Shown piece by piece: positions 28,401 through 40,400 of a DNA stretch of 64,000 bases. Source of the DNA: Rugalucina vietnamica (lineage: Eukaryota > Mollusca > Bivalvia > Lucinida > Lucinidae); contig OZ024871.1 of assembly GCA_964017185.1 (NCBI GenBank), positions 57,959,226 through 58,023,225 of the forward strand. Reading direction: 5' to 3'. How positions within the stretch are numbered: the first letter of the stretch is position 1; every line of letters starts with the position of its first letter. The position numbers were made by a program, and so were the translations under genes. The notes beneath the pieces are model-generated. The model was not told the DNA's origin. It made no database searches and saw only the letters and a list, made by a program, of their open reading frames with translations.

Positions 28401-31400
28401 CCTCAAGGTCACCAAGGTGGGTCATGATGGTACAGAATAAAACGTCAGACCAATAGCTACCAACATATAAAGTATCAACCTGATCCATCAACAACTTCAA
28501 GAGATATAGACTTATAAAAACTTTAACCAAAAACTTTAACAAAAAATTTCTAAGTCTGTGACCTTGACCTCAAGGTCACCCAGGTAGGTCATGATGGTAC
28601 AGCATAAAACCAATATCTACCAACATGCCAAGTATCAACTTGATCCATCCACAACTTCAAGAGATATAGACTCATAAAAACTTTAACCAAAAACTTTAAC
28701 ATTTTGAGCAAAGCCGACGCCGACGCTAACGCCGACGCTGGGGTGACTGCAATAGCTCTTCCTGTACTTTCGTACAGGCGAGCTAACAATTTTCCCCATT
28801 CAAATGCGTGGGCAACCTAAGTTGACCTTGCTGTAAAAAAGGTCAAGGTCATCGCAGGTTCTTGATTTATATAGACTTTGTAGAGCTCCATTGCCTGATG
28901 CTTCATGCCAAGTTTCAAAATCATAGGCCTTCTGGTTCTGGAGGAGAAGATTTTTAAATGTTTTTACTATTTATAGCCATGGCGGCCATCTTGGTCATGT
29001 GACCTTGACCATTTATACAAACTTTCATTCACTCTTCCTAAGAATGCTCCACATGAAGTTTGGCTTTGATTGGCCAAGCGGTTTCAGAGGAGAAGATCTT
29101 TGAAATTGTGGACGGACGACAGACGACGGACGCCAGAGCATGGGTATACTATAAGCTCACCTGTGAGCCTTCGGCTCAGGTGAGCTAATAAAAGCAATGG
29201 CAAATTTTAGTTTGATTTGTGGCTTAGCATCCTAGTCAACAGCTATGGTCATGTTCGCACATTGCTTCCATTTTATGAGACTTCTATCCAAACTTAGGAT
29301 GCCATGACACCCAAAAAGTGCTGAAAAAAATAACCAAATAAGTAATCAACTAAGGCTTATATGTATGGGTGGTTTGACATGAACCACTTTTCCTGGGCAA
29401 GCACAGACCTTCTGAGCAGTTAACCAGTAATCAGATGGCTGGTCAGCAGTTCATGAGCTTTGCCTGGAGGCATACACAGCCCATCTATGTCTCAAGGCAC
29501 CAATGGGCAGGGGCCAATAAGGCAAAATCTTGCTGAAAGATGAAGTAAGGAATGACAGGCTTCCAATGGATCACACATTTAACAGAGCTATAACTCACTT
29601 TTGTCAAGCTGTAACACATCAGCAAATATTTCCTTTAGTAGTGGAGGCAATGATTCCACAGCCTCTGCCTCCTTCACAGGCTTGATCACAATCTCTTCTC
29701 CTTCCTTGATCCTACAATCAAGTTAAATATCTTAAGTGTGCTTTTATTAACAGTTTCATATTCTCACAGTTATGTGTCTAAAGTGTGTTTATCAATAAAT
29801 AAGATACACATGTTGTGTCAGAAATAAAAACAAGTAGCCCAAAGGGCAACAATGCTCATCTGAGTGTCAGCATGCATACTCTTTGGACAAAAGAAAAGTA
29901 GTTGGGTTTTTTACCATATATGGACATGGCGGCCTTCTTGGTCAATGTGACCTCGATTTTTATATACATATTGGTTCCCCTTTCTATAGATGCTTCAGTT
30001 TTAATTTTTATTTGCTATTACTGCAGCTGGTGGTGTGCCCTGTGGCAGCTTTAAAAAGTCTCCCAGTACATCATCCATAGTGCAGATTATCCTTTTGGTC
30101 CTTTGGGGTGGGGCAAGATGAGCTCCTAATTTTTTTGAGAATCATTTATATTCAGTCCTACTGGCCATTTCCTGCAAGATTTTCCTTTTAAATTACATCT
30201 TAAGTTTTTCCCATTCAAATGCATAGCAACTTATGCTGACCTTGCCGTAAAATAGATCAAGGTCATCAAAGGTTCATAATTTATATAAACATTGTAGTAC
30301 ATGTACTTGAGTCATCAATGCTTCATGCCAAGTTAAGTTTAAAAGTTTACCGGTTCCCGAGAAGAAGATTTTGAAGGGTTTTTACCATATATGGGTATGG
30401 CGGCCATCTTGATCATGTGATATTTGAAAATGTGAACAGGTGGACGCACACACACACACAAGCTAGCTTGAGTACCATCCTATAAGCTCCCCATGAGCCT
30501 TTGATTCACAAAGTCCAGGCACAGAACAAAACAGTCAATCAAATCAGAATGCTTCCCAATATTGAATATTCTAAAAGGTATATATAATGAATATATGAAA
30601 AGGTATGAATATAACATGAATGCTTGTTCAAGAATTCTAGAGTTCTTGAATAATTAAAAGGTCCACCATATGGCTAATAAAGATCAAGTAATACTAAGTT
30701 TAAAGTAATTAAAAGATAGTGTATACAACTTACGGTGAAGCTCCTGACGCCAGTGTTTTACGTTTCATGGCTACAGAAACCAGACCATACTTGTCCATAC
30801 TAGCCTGTAACATACATAACATCATTTCTTAGTTATTTGTCTCTTCTGACATATTGAAGTAATCAATCTGTATGAAATAGGGATTACCTATTACAGGACT
30901 GGTAAAGGTAGGCAATGATCAGGAAATGGCGCGATCAGAAAGAAATTCTCACTCCAAATACCAAGGTGGGAAAAACTAAACCAGAGGACCATTGGTCCTG
31001 AGAACACTCACCTGAAGCCTGATCTTGGAGTATTAAGTCATCATGAAATGACCTTGACCTTGAATACTCACACACCTTTATTGACTTCATAAGTTGTCTG
31101 CATCTGCAAAGCTTCGTGTCTCAGGCTGCAATAGTTTCCAAACCCAGTGATTTCTGAGAAAACCATAATTTAATTTTGATATTTAAATGACCTTGGGTCA
31201 AGGTCAAGAAATGACCTTGGCCTTCATTAATTACTTACCTTCATTGACTCCATTAGTTGTCTGCATCTAGCAACTTTCAGGTCTCGAGATGCAACAGTTT
31301 CCAAAATATCCATTGTTTTGCCTTTTCCCATGTAAAAGCCTATGTTTCCAAAATTGTCCTTGCCATAAAATAGGTCAAGGTCATCCTAGGGTCATCATTT

Positions 31401-34400
31401 CAACAAACTATGATGGGCTGGAGTCCCAAATGCTACAACCAAGTTTCGCGTAAATTGGCCAGCCGGTTCTGGAGAAGATTTTCGAGTGGTTTTTACCATA
31501 GTTGGGCATGGCGGCCATCTTGGTCATGTGACCCGAATTTCGCGAACAAACTTTTGTCTCCCCTACCCATGGATGCTCCTCATAAAATTTCACTTTGATT
31601 GGCCAAGCAGTTTCAGAGAAGATCTTTGAAAAGTGAGTATGAATCAAGACAGGCCAAGGTCAAGGGATGACCTTGACCTAAATTAATCACATACCTTCAT
31701 CTACTCCATTAGTTGTTTGCATCTACCACTTTTCAGGCCTCAGGCTGCAATTAATTTCAAAAAATCCATAGTTTTCACTTTTTCCCATATAAAAGCCTAT
31801 GTTTCCAAAATAGAAATTGCCATAAAATAGGTCAAGGTCATCCTATGGTCATCATTTGATCAAACTATGATGGGCTGGAGTCCCAAATGCTACATACCAA
31901 GTTTCATGAAAATCGGCCTGCCGGTTCTGGAGAAGAAGATTTTTGAGTGTTTTTTACCATATATGGGCCTGGCGGACATCTTGGTCATGTTTCGATCAAA
32001 CTTTTATCTTCCCTACCCATGGATGCTTCACATGAAATTTCACTTTGATTGGCCAAGCAGTTTCAGAGAAGAAGATCTTTGAAAAGTGTGTATGGACGAC
32101 AGACTGGCCAAGGTCAAAAGATGACCTTGACCTAAATTAATCACATACCTTAATCTACTCCATAAGTTGTTTGCATCTACCACTTTTCAGGCCTCAGGCT
32201 GCAATAGTTTTCAAAAAATCCAGTTTTCACTTTTTCCCATGTAAAAGCCTATGTTTCCAAAATTGACATTGCCGTAAAATAGGTCAAGGTCATCCAAGGG
32301 TCATCATTTGATCAAACTATGATGGGCTGGAGTCCCAAATGCTACATACCAAGTTTTATGTGAATCGACCAGCCGGTTCTGGAGAAGAAGATTTTTGAGT
32401 GGTTTTTACCATATATGGGCGTGGCGGCCATCTTGGTCATGTGACCTGGATTTTGCAATCAAATTTTTGTCTCCCCTACCCATGGATGCTCCACATAAAA
32501 TTTCACTTTGATTGGCCAAGCGGTTTCAGAGAAGAAGATCTTTGAAAAGTGTGTATGGACGACAGACTGGTCAAGGTCAAAAGATGACCTTGACCTATAT
32601 TAATCACATACATTCATCAACTCCATTAGTTGTTTGTATCTACCACTTTTCAGGCCTCAGGCTGCAACAGTTTTCAAACTAGAGGACCATTGGTCCTGAG
32701 AACGCTCACCTGAAGCCTGATCTTGGAGTATTAAGTCATCATGAAATGACCTTGACCTTGAATACTCACTCACCTTTATTGACTTCATAAGTTGTCTGCA
32801 TCTGCAAAGTTTCAGGTCTCAGGCTGCAATAGTTTCAAAACCCAGTGATTTCTGAGAAAACCATAATTTGAATTTTGATACTTAAATGACCTTGGGTCAA
32901 GGTCAAGAAATGACCTTGGCCTTCATTAATTACTTACCTTCATTGACTCCATTAGTTGTCTGCATCTAGCAACTTTCAGGTCTCAGGCTGCAACAGCTTC
33001 CAAAATATCCATTGTTTTCGCCTTTTCCCATGTAAAAGCCTATGTTTCCAAAATTGACCTTGCCGTAAAATAGGTCAAGGTCATCCTAGGGTCATCATTT
33101 CAACAAACTATGATGGGCTGGAGTCCCAAATGCTACATACCAAGTTTCGTGTAAATCGGCCAGCCGGTTCTGGAGAAGAAGATTTACCATAGTTGGGCAT
33201 GGCGACCATCTTGGTCATGTGACCCGAATTTCGCAATCAAACTTTCGTTAGGTCAAGGTCATCCTATGGTCATCATTTGATCAAACTATGATGGGCTGGA
33301 GTCCCAAATGCTACATACCAAGTTTCATGAAAATCGGCCAGCCGGTTCTGGAGAAGAAGATTTTTGAGTGGTTTTTACCATATATGGGCGTGGCGGCCAT
33401 CTTGGTCATGTGACCTGGATTTCGCGATCAAACTTTTGTCTCCCCAACCCATGGATGCTCCACATAAAATTTCACTTTGATTGGCCAAGCAGATTCAGAG
33501 AAGATCTTTGAAAAAGTGTGTATGGACGACAGACTGGCCAAGGTCAAGAGATGACCTTGACCTAAATTAATCACATACCTTCATCTACTCCATTAGTTGT
33601 TTGCATCTACCCCTTTTCAGGCCTCAGGCTGCAATAGTTTTCAAAAAATACATAGTTTTCACATTTTCCCATGTAAAAGCCTATGTTTCCAAATTTGACC
33701 TTGCCGTAAAATGGGTCAAGGTCATCCAAGGGTCATCATTTGATCAAATTATGATGGGCTGAAGTCACCGATGCTACATACAGTGGTGTTATAGCTAAAA
33801 ATCCAAATTAGCCGTTTAAACATCTAATTTGTTAATGGCTAATTGTAAAATTTCGCGGCGAAATTGTGTGAAAAATAAAAGTCAGCGCGGAATTTCGCCG
33901 CAAAATTCCACCGCGAAATTCAGCCTCAGGTGAGCTAAAGATCCATAGTTTTCACTTTTTCCCATGTAAAAGCCTATGTTTCCAAATTTGACCTTGCCGT
34001 AAAATAGGTCAAGGTCATCCAAGGGTCATCATTTTATCAAACTATGATGGGCTGAAGTCCCCGATGCTACATACCAAGTTTCGTGGAAATCGGCCCTCCG
34101 GTTCTGGAGAAGAAGATTTTTGAAGTGTTTTTACCATATATGGGCGTGGCGGCCATTTTGGTCATGTGACCAAGATATCGCGAACAAAATTACAATGCCA
34201 CTACCCAAGGAGGCTCCACATAAAATTTCAACTAGATCGGCCAAGCGGTTTCAGAGAAGAAGATCTTTGAAATTGTGGACGACGACGGACGGACGCCGGA
34301 TCATGGCCATCCCATAAGCTCACCTTGTGAGCCTTCGGCTCAGGTGAGCTAATTAACAATGAAGCATTTATATTAAGGCCAAGTGAGCAGCTATTTTCCC

Positions 34401-37400
34401 TATAGGCGGCCACTCAGTTACCGAAACTTAACTAAAAAATATGAAAACATGCATCAGGTGCAAACAGCACAAAAATTCAATGCCAAAACACTGGCGGGGG
34501 GGGAGGGGGGGGGGGGTAAACTAGTTTTACAGGCGCCTGACCTCACCCTAAATTTCTGCAGCATTTCACAACATTTAGTTAGTGAATCTCTAACTAGTCA
34601 ATGAATCCCCAAGGAAAAACAAATTAATAATGATAACCACTGTTATGAATAAAAAACGAGAACTCACAGATACAATGACTTGTCTGGAGATCCCTGGGCA
34701 GGCCTATTTCTGTCTATAGAGAAAACCAGGGAACCAATGGTTCCCATGATCTCATTAGCTTTGGTCTTTGAAAAATGTCATTTGACCAAGTTAAAAAAAA
34801 TGACCTTGACCTTGAATACTACGTACATGTATTCTCAGTAAACTGCTTGTGTATACCAGTACCATTTTTCAGATCACATGCAGCAAACTTTATGAAAAAT
34901 CCAGTATACCTTTTTTCCATTGGAAAATCTATGTGACCAAAATCGACCATGCCATATGTCAATCCAAATCTTGCCCAAGATCTTAACAGCAACATCAAGA
35001 TCTTGCTTTATATAAAAAAAAATTATGATGGCAACAGTCCTCAATGCTAAATACCAAGTTTTGTTGAAATCTGTCCAACAGTTCTGGAGAAGATTTTTGA
35101 AGGCTTTTTACCATATTGGTTGCCATCAAGTGACTCCTTTTAAAAGCACCTTGTGAGCCTAACAGCTAAAAAGTAAAGGTAAAAATGTGTTCCTGGTGGC
35201 CCCCTAGGCCTAAAGCACTGATAATTATATTATCACACTTAACCATTCGATCATCTCACCGCTGTGTCTGGTGTGGGTTCAAGCCCCTCAGAGGAAACAT
35301 GTGAGACAAGCAAAATTCTGCTTGTGGGTGTGCCGGGTGGTTTTTCTCGAGATTCTCCCATTTTCGCCCCACCTACTGATTGGCCCGTCTCATAAGAGCT
35401 GAAATAATCTTGAAAGGGATGTAAAACTGAATTTAAAAAATATAAAAAAAATAAAATGTTCCCACTCAAATTTCATCCTGCACATTATCAATATACATGT
35501 AGCAAATTTAAGGAATATAGACAATTTCCAGGTGATTCAAAACAGCATGCCTAAATACTATTTGACATTAACCAACACTAGGTGTGGCTAAATTCACCAT
35601 GCTACTGTTATACATACAGCATACATGAGATGACTTCTCCTTCTCACATATTTCTTCCTCTCTTTCTCTGCCTTCTCCTTCTGGGCCAACTGATGGTAGT
35701 TCTCCAGTAGACGACTGATCTACAAACACAATCATGCACAATAAACTGATGGTAGTTCTTCAGTAGACAACTGATCTACAAACACAATCATACACAATAA
35801 ACTGATGGTAGTTCTCCAGTAGACAACTGATCTACAAACACAATCATACACAATAAACTGATGGTAGTTCTCCAGTAGACAACTGATCTACAAACACAAT
35901 CATACACAATAAACTGATGGTAGTTCTCCAGTAGACGACTGATCTACAAACACAATCATACACAATAAACTGATGGTAGTTATCCAGTAGAAGACTGATC
36001 TACAAACAAAATCATACATAATAAACTGATGGTAGTTCTCCAGTAGACGACTGATCTACAAACACAACCATACACAATAAACTGATGGTAGTTCTCCAGT
36101 AGACAACTGATCTACAAACACAATCATACACAATAAACTGATGGTAGTTCTCCAGTAGACAACTGATCTACAAACACAATCATACACAATAAACTGATGG
36201 TAGTTCTCCAGTAGACACAATCATACACAATAAACTGATGGTAGTTCTCCAGTAGACGACTGATCTACAAACACAATCATACGCACAATAAACTGATGGT
36301 AGTTCTCCAGTAGACGACTGATCTACAAACACAATCATACACAATAAACTGATGGTAGTTCTCCAGTAGACAACTGATCTACAAACACAATCATACACAA
36401 TAAATTAATGGTAGTTCTCCAGTAGACGACTGATCTACAAACACAATCATACACAATAAACTGATGGTAGTTCTCCAGTAGACGACTGATCTACAAACAC
36501 AATCATACACAATAAACTGATGGTAGTTCTCCAGTAGATGACTGATCTACAAACACAATCATACACAATAAACTGATGGTAGTTCTCCAGTAGATGACTG
36601 ATCTACAAACACAATCATACACAATAAACTGATGGTAGTTCTCCAGTAGACAACTGATCTACAAACACAATCATACACAATAAACTGATGGTAGTTCTCC
36701 AGTAGACAAATGATCTACAAACACAATCATACACAATAAACTGATGGTAGTTCTCCAGTAGATGACTGATCTACAAACACAATCATACACAATAGTTCTC
36801 CTGTAGACAACTGATCTACAAACATAATCATACACAATAAACTGATGGTAGTTCTCCAGTAGATGACTGATCTACAAACACAATCATACACAATAAACTG
36901 ATGGTAGTTCTCCAGTAGACGACTGATCTACAAACACAATCATACACAATAAACTGATGGTAGTTCTCCAGTAGAAGACTCATCTACAAACAAAATCATA
37001 CACAATAAACTGATGGTAGTTCTCCAGTAGACAACAAACACAATCATACACAATCAACTGATGGCGGTTCTTCAGTAGAAAACTGATCTGCAAACACAGT
37101 CATACACAATCAATTGACGTTAGTTCTCCAGTAGAAGACTGATCTACAAACACAATCATACACAATCAACTGATGGTAGTTCTCCAGTAGACGACTGATC
37201 TGCAAATACAGTCATACACAATCAACTGACGTTAGTTCTCCAGTAGAAGACTGATCTACAAACACAATCATACACAATCAACTGATGGCAGTTCTTCAGT
37301 AGACGACTGATCTGCAAACACAGTCATATACAATCAACTGGTGGTAGTTCTCCAGTAGAAGACTGATCTACAAACACAATCATACACAATCATGGTCTGT

Positions 37401-40400
37401 TCTGATGGTCTATGGCCATGTCTGTATGACATTTTCGAGGGATTTCTGAGCAACATGTTACAAATAGTACATGTATATGCATATGAACAAAAGCTCAGTA
37501 ATGCTCAGTAGCTTCGGGAGTGGTAGGTCGTAGATTCCCATCCCAGCCTTGCCCTACCAAAAGACCAGAAGTGATAAATAAGGACCATTGGTCCTGTAGC
37601 TCACCTGAGAGATTATCACATTGTAAGCTCATGAGATTTAAACTAATTGAGAATCAACCAATGAAAGTCTATGCATGGACACTATTGACCCCCGGGGCAT
37701 GGCCAAATTTGACCCAGGGGCATGACTGGCACAATTTATAATGGGGACTACCAAACATTGCTACATACAAAATAAAGAAGCTCTGGGCCTTTTGGTTTCA
37801 GAGAAGAAGATTTTTGTTAGTTTTTCCCATTGTAAGTCTATGGAGACTATCTACCCCCGGGGCGTGGCCAAATTTGACCCCAGGGGCATGGCTGGCACAA
37901 TTTATGTAGAGGACTATTAGCCATTGCCACATACCAAATATCAAAGCTGTGTGCCCTGTGGTTTCAGAGAAGAAGATTTTTGATTTTTTTTCCCATAGCA
38001 AGTCTATTGAGAATATCAACCTCCGGGGCCTGGCCAAATTTGACGCCAGGGGCATGAATGGCACAATTTATGTAGAGGACCATTAGCCATTGCTACATAC
38101 CAAATATCAAAGCTGTGGGCCTAGTGGTTTCAGAGAACAAGATTTTTTATTTTTTTTTCCCATAGTAAGTCTATGGAGACTATCAACCCCCGTGGCATGG
38201 CCAAATTTGACCCCAGGGGCATGAATGGCACAATTTGTGTAGAGGACCATTAGCAATTGCTACATACCAAATATCAAAGCTGTGGGCCTAGTGGTTTCAG
38301 AGAAGAAGATTTTTTTAGTTTTTCCTATTGTAGGTCTATGGAGACTATCAACCCCCGGGGCGTGGCCAAATTTGACCCCAGGGACATGATTGGCATAATT
38401 TATGTAGAGGACCATTAGCCATTGCCACATACAAAACACGGCTAACAAACCTTTAAATGCGTAACCGCCGGTTAAGAAAGAAAACCCGATTAATGCCCTT
38501 CCGGTTCCGCATATGAAGACCAAAAAAAGGTAAACAAAACATACACTACTACGATCGATTGATGATTATATTTTAGTACGGAAATATATTGATTATCTAT
38601 GAATGCTATTTTGTCACTTATTTACTATTGTAAGTCAGCACCAAAGTAGCTCGCAAAATAATTTGATGGTATTTGAGTTATTTATTCCCTTCTTCGAACC
38701 TGGTGTTACAACACGACCAAAGTCGGCGAAATACAATTAAATAATTGGACAATTTGCTGGTAAATATCAAATTTTAGTGATTGTTCCACGACAAATTTAC
38801 AGATATATATTAACTAAATTGCAACTGATGTCTGTGCCAGTATTTTATTGTGTTAGTGCCCGGCATTACCGATTTGAAGGGAAGGAAAAGATGGTTACGC
38901 ATTTAATCATTTAAATATGAAGGATATATTTCAAGATACGTTTGAAAACCTCTACCGGTTCAAGTTATGGTATTTATTTTCCCTGTAAAGCGTTTTGAAT
39001 GACATAACACCAGAAAAAAATAAATTAAAGTATAAAGAATGCTGTAAAATCATCTCCAGGAACAGGAATATCATGCATGTGAACTATTGTATTACATGTA
39101 TTGCATAGACATAGTTTGTATTATTTTATATCAAACATTTTCACTGCAAATATCACAAACACACCAATTTGAATTAGCACCTATTAAGAGAGGACGAGAG
39201 AATGTGACAATTAAAACTTCAGCGTATAACGCGTCTCATTATAGTGCGGTTTTCAATATAACACGGTCATGTCATGGCTCCCAAATTAATTATTTTGCTA
39301 TATGCTTATTGTAAATAACCTCATTATAACACGGTTCACCTATAACACGGTCTGTTTCCATGGACCCCAAAGATAGCGTTATAATGAGGTTGACCTGTAG
39401 TAACAAAAACAAAAGCATTAATACATGCGTTTTATAATGATTATATTGCTATCATTCTAATGATTAAATTCGTAACCGAAATGTTGACACACCTTTTAAC
39501 CACATATGCATAGAATGCAGTGGCCAGAGGCAACGAAACTGTCAACAGACCTCACACAATGTTAAAATCATCTGCACACTGTATTGCTTTCCATTAATAT
39601 GGACGTAATGAGCGGAAATCTAAAAATATCCCTGCGACTGACCCACATTTTCATCGTGTATAATGCATTCCCAACATGTGTTTTGGGGTAGGGAATAAAA
39701 ATCATGATTATAAAGAAAAGTTTCTGGAAATCCTTTGGGGTCCAAATATAGCAATGTCTAACTAATAAAATAGCATTGAGAGAATTATAATATCTGTCTT
39801 CGAATCAAAATATTTTACTCGGAAACACGAGCTGCAAAAGTTTGTTTACCTTTTGTTGGTCATCTGATGCGAAACCGGAAGGACGTGAATCGGATTTGTT
39901 TTCTTAACCGCGGTTACGCATTTAAAGGTTTGTTAGCCGTGCAAAATATCAAAGCTGTGGGCCCTGTGGTTTCAGAGAAGAAGATTTTTTATTTTTTTTC
40001 CCATAGCAAGTCTATGGAGACTATCAACCCCCGGGGCGTGGCCAAATTTGACCCCAGGGGCATGATTGGCACAATTTATGTAGAGGACCATTAGCCATTG
40101 CCACCTACAAAATATCAAAGCTGTGGGCCCTGTGGTTTCAATGAAGAAGATTTCTTAATTTTTTTCCCATACTAAGTCTATGGAGACTATCAACCCCCGG
40201 GGCGTGGCCAAATTTGACCTCAGGGGCATGAATGGCACAATTTATACAGAGGACTATTAGCCATTGCTACATACCAAATATCAAAGCTGTGGGCCTAGTG
40301 GTTTCAGAGAAGAAGATTTTTTTAGTTTTTCCAATTGTAAGTCTATGGAGACTATCGACCCCCATGGCCAAATTTGACCCCAGGGGCATGGCTGGCACAA

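Larger units (their letters stand above)
25780..28786 (+). mobile_element. AAGAGCTGTCGCAGGAC-type element with nested copy
   Basis: It begins TAAGAGCTGTCGCAGGAC and ends GGGGTGACTGCAATAGCTC with the hairpin CTGTACTTTCGTACAG and CGAGCTAA. Its own core (GACCTTGACCTCAAGGTCAC, GGGTCATGATGGTACAGCAT) is interrupted by a second element of the same end type at 26281-28363. Confidence 0.7.
23087..29188 (+). mobile_element. Constant-end repeat, copy 5, split by two nested insertions
   Basis: Head at 23087 and tail hairpin at 29155-29186. The host core is interrupted at 23207-25725 by a TIR element and at about 25780-28786 by the 128/180-bp-type element. It resumes as TTTTCCCCATTCAAATGCG exactly where the core breaks off. 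Confidence 0.78.

Noticed and set aside
36180..36398. 72-codon periodic ORF in the 56-bp array
   Set aside because: It is a product of the minisatellite; it stays open only because one unit has a 2-base insertion. Not a gene.
35688..37391. CRISPR array
   Set aside because: Units are contiguous tandem copies without unique spacers, in an animal gene intron.
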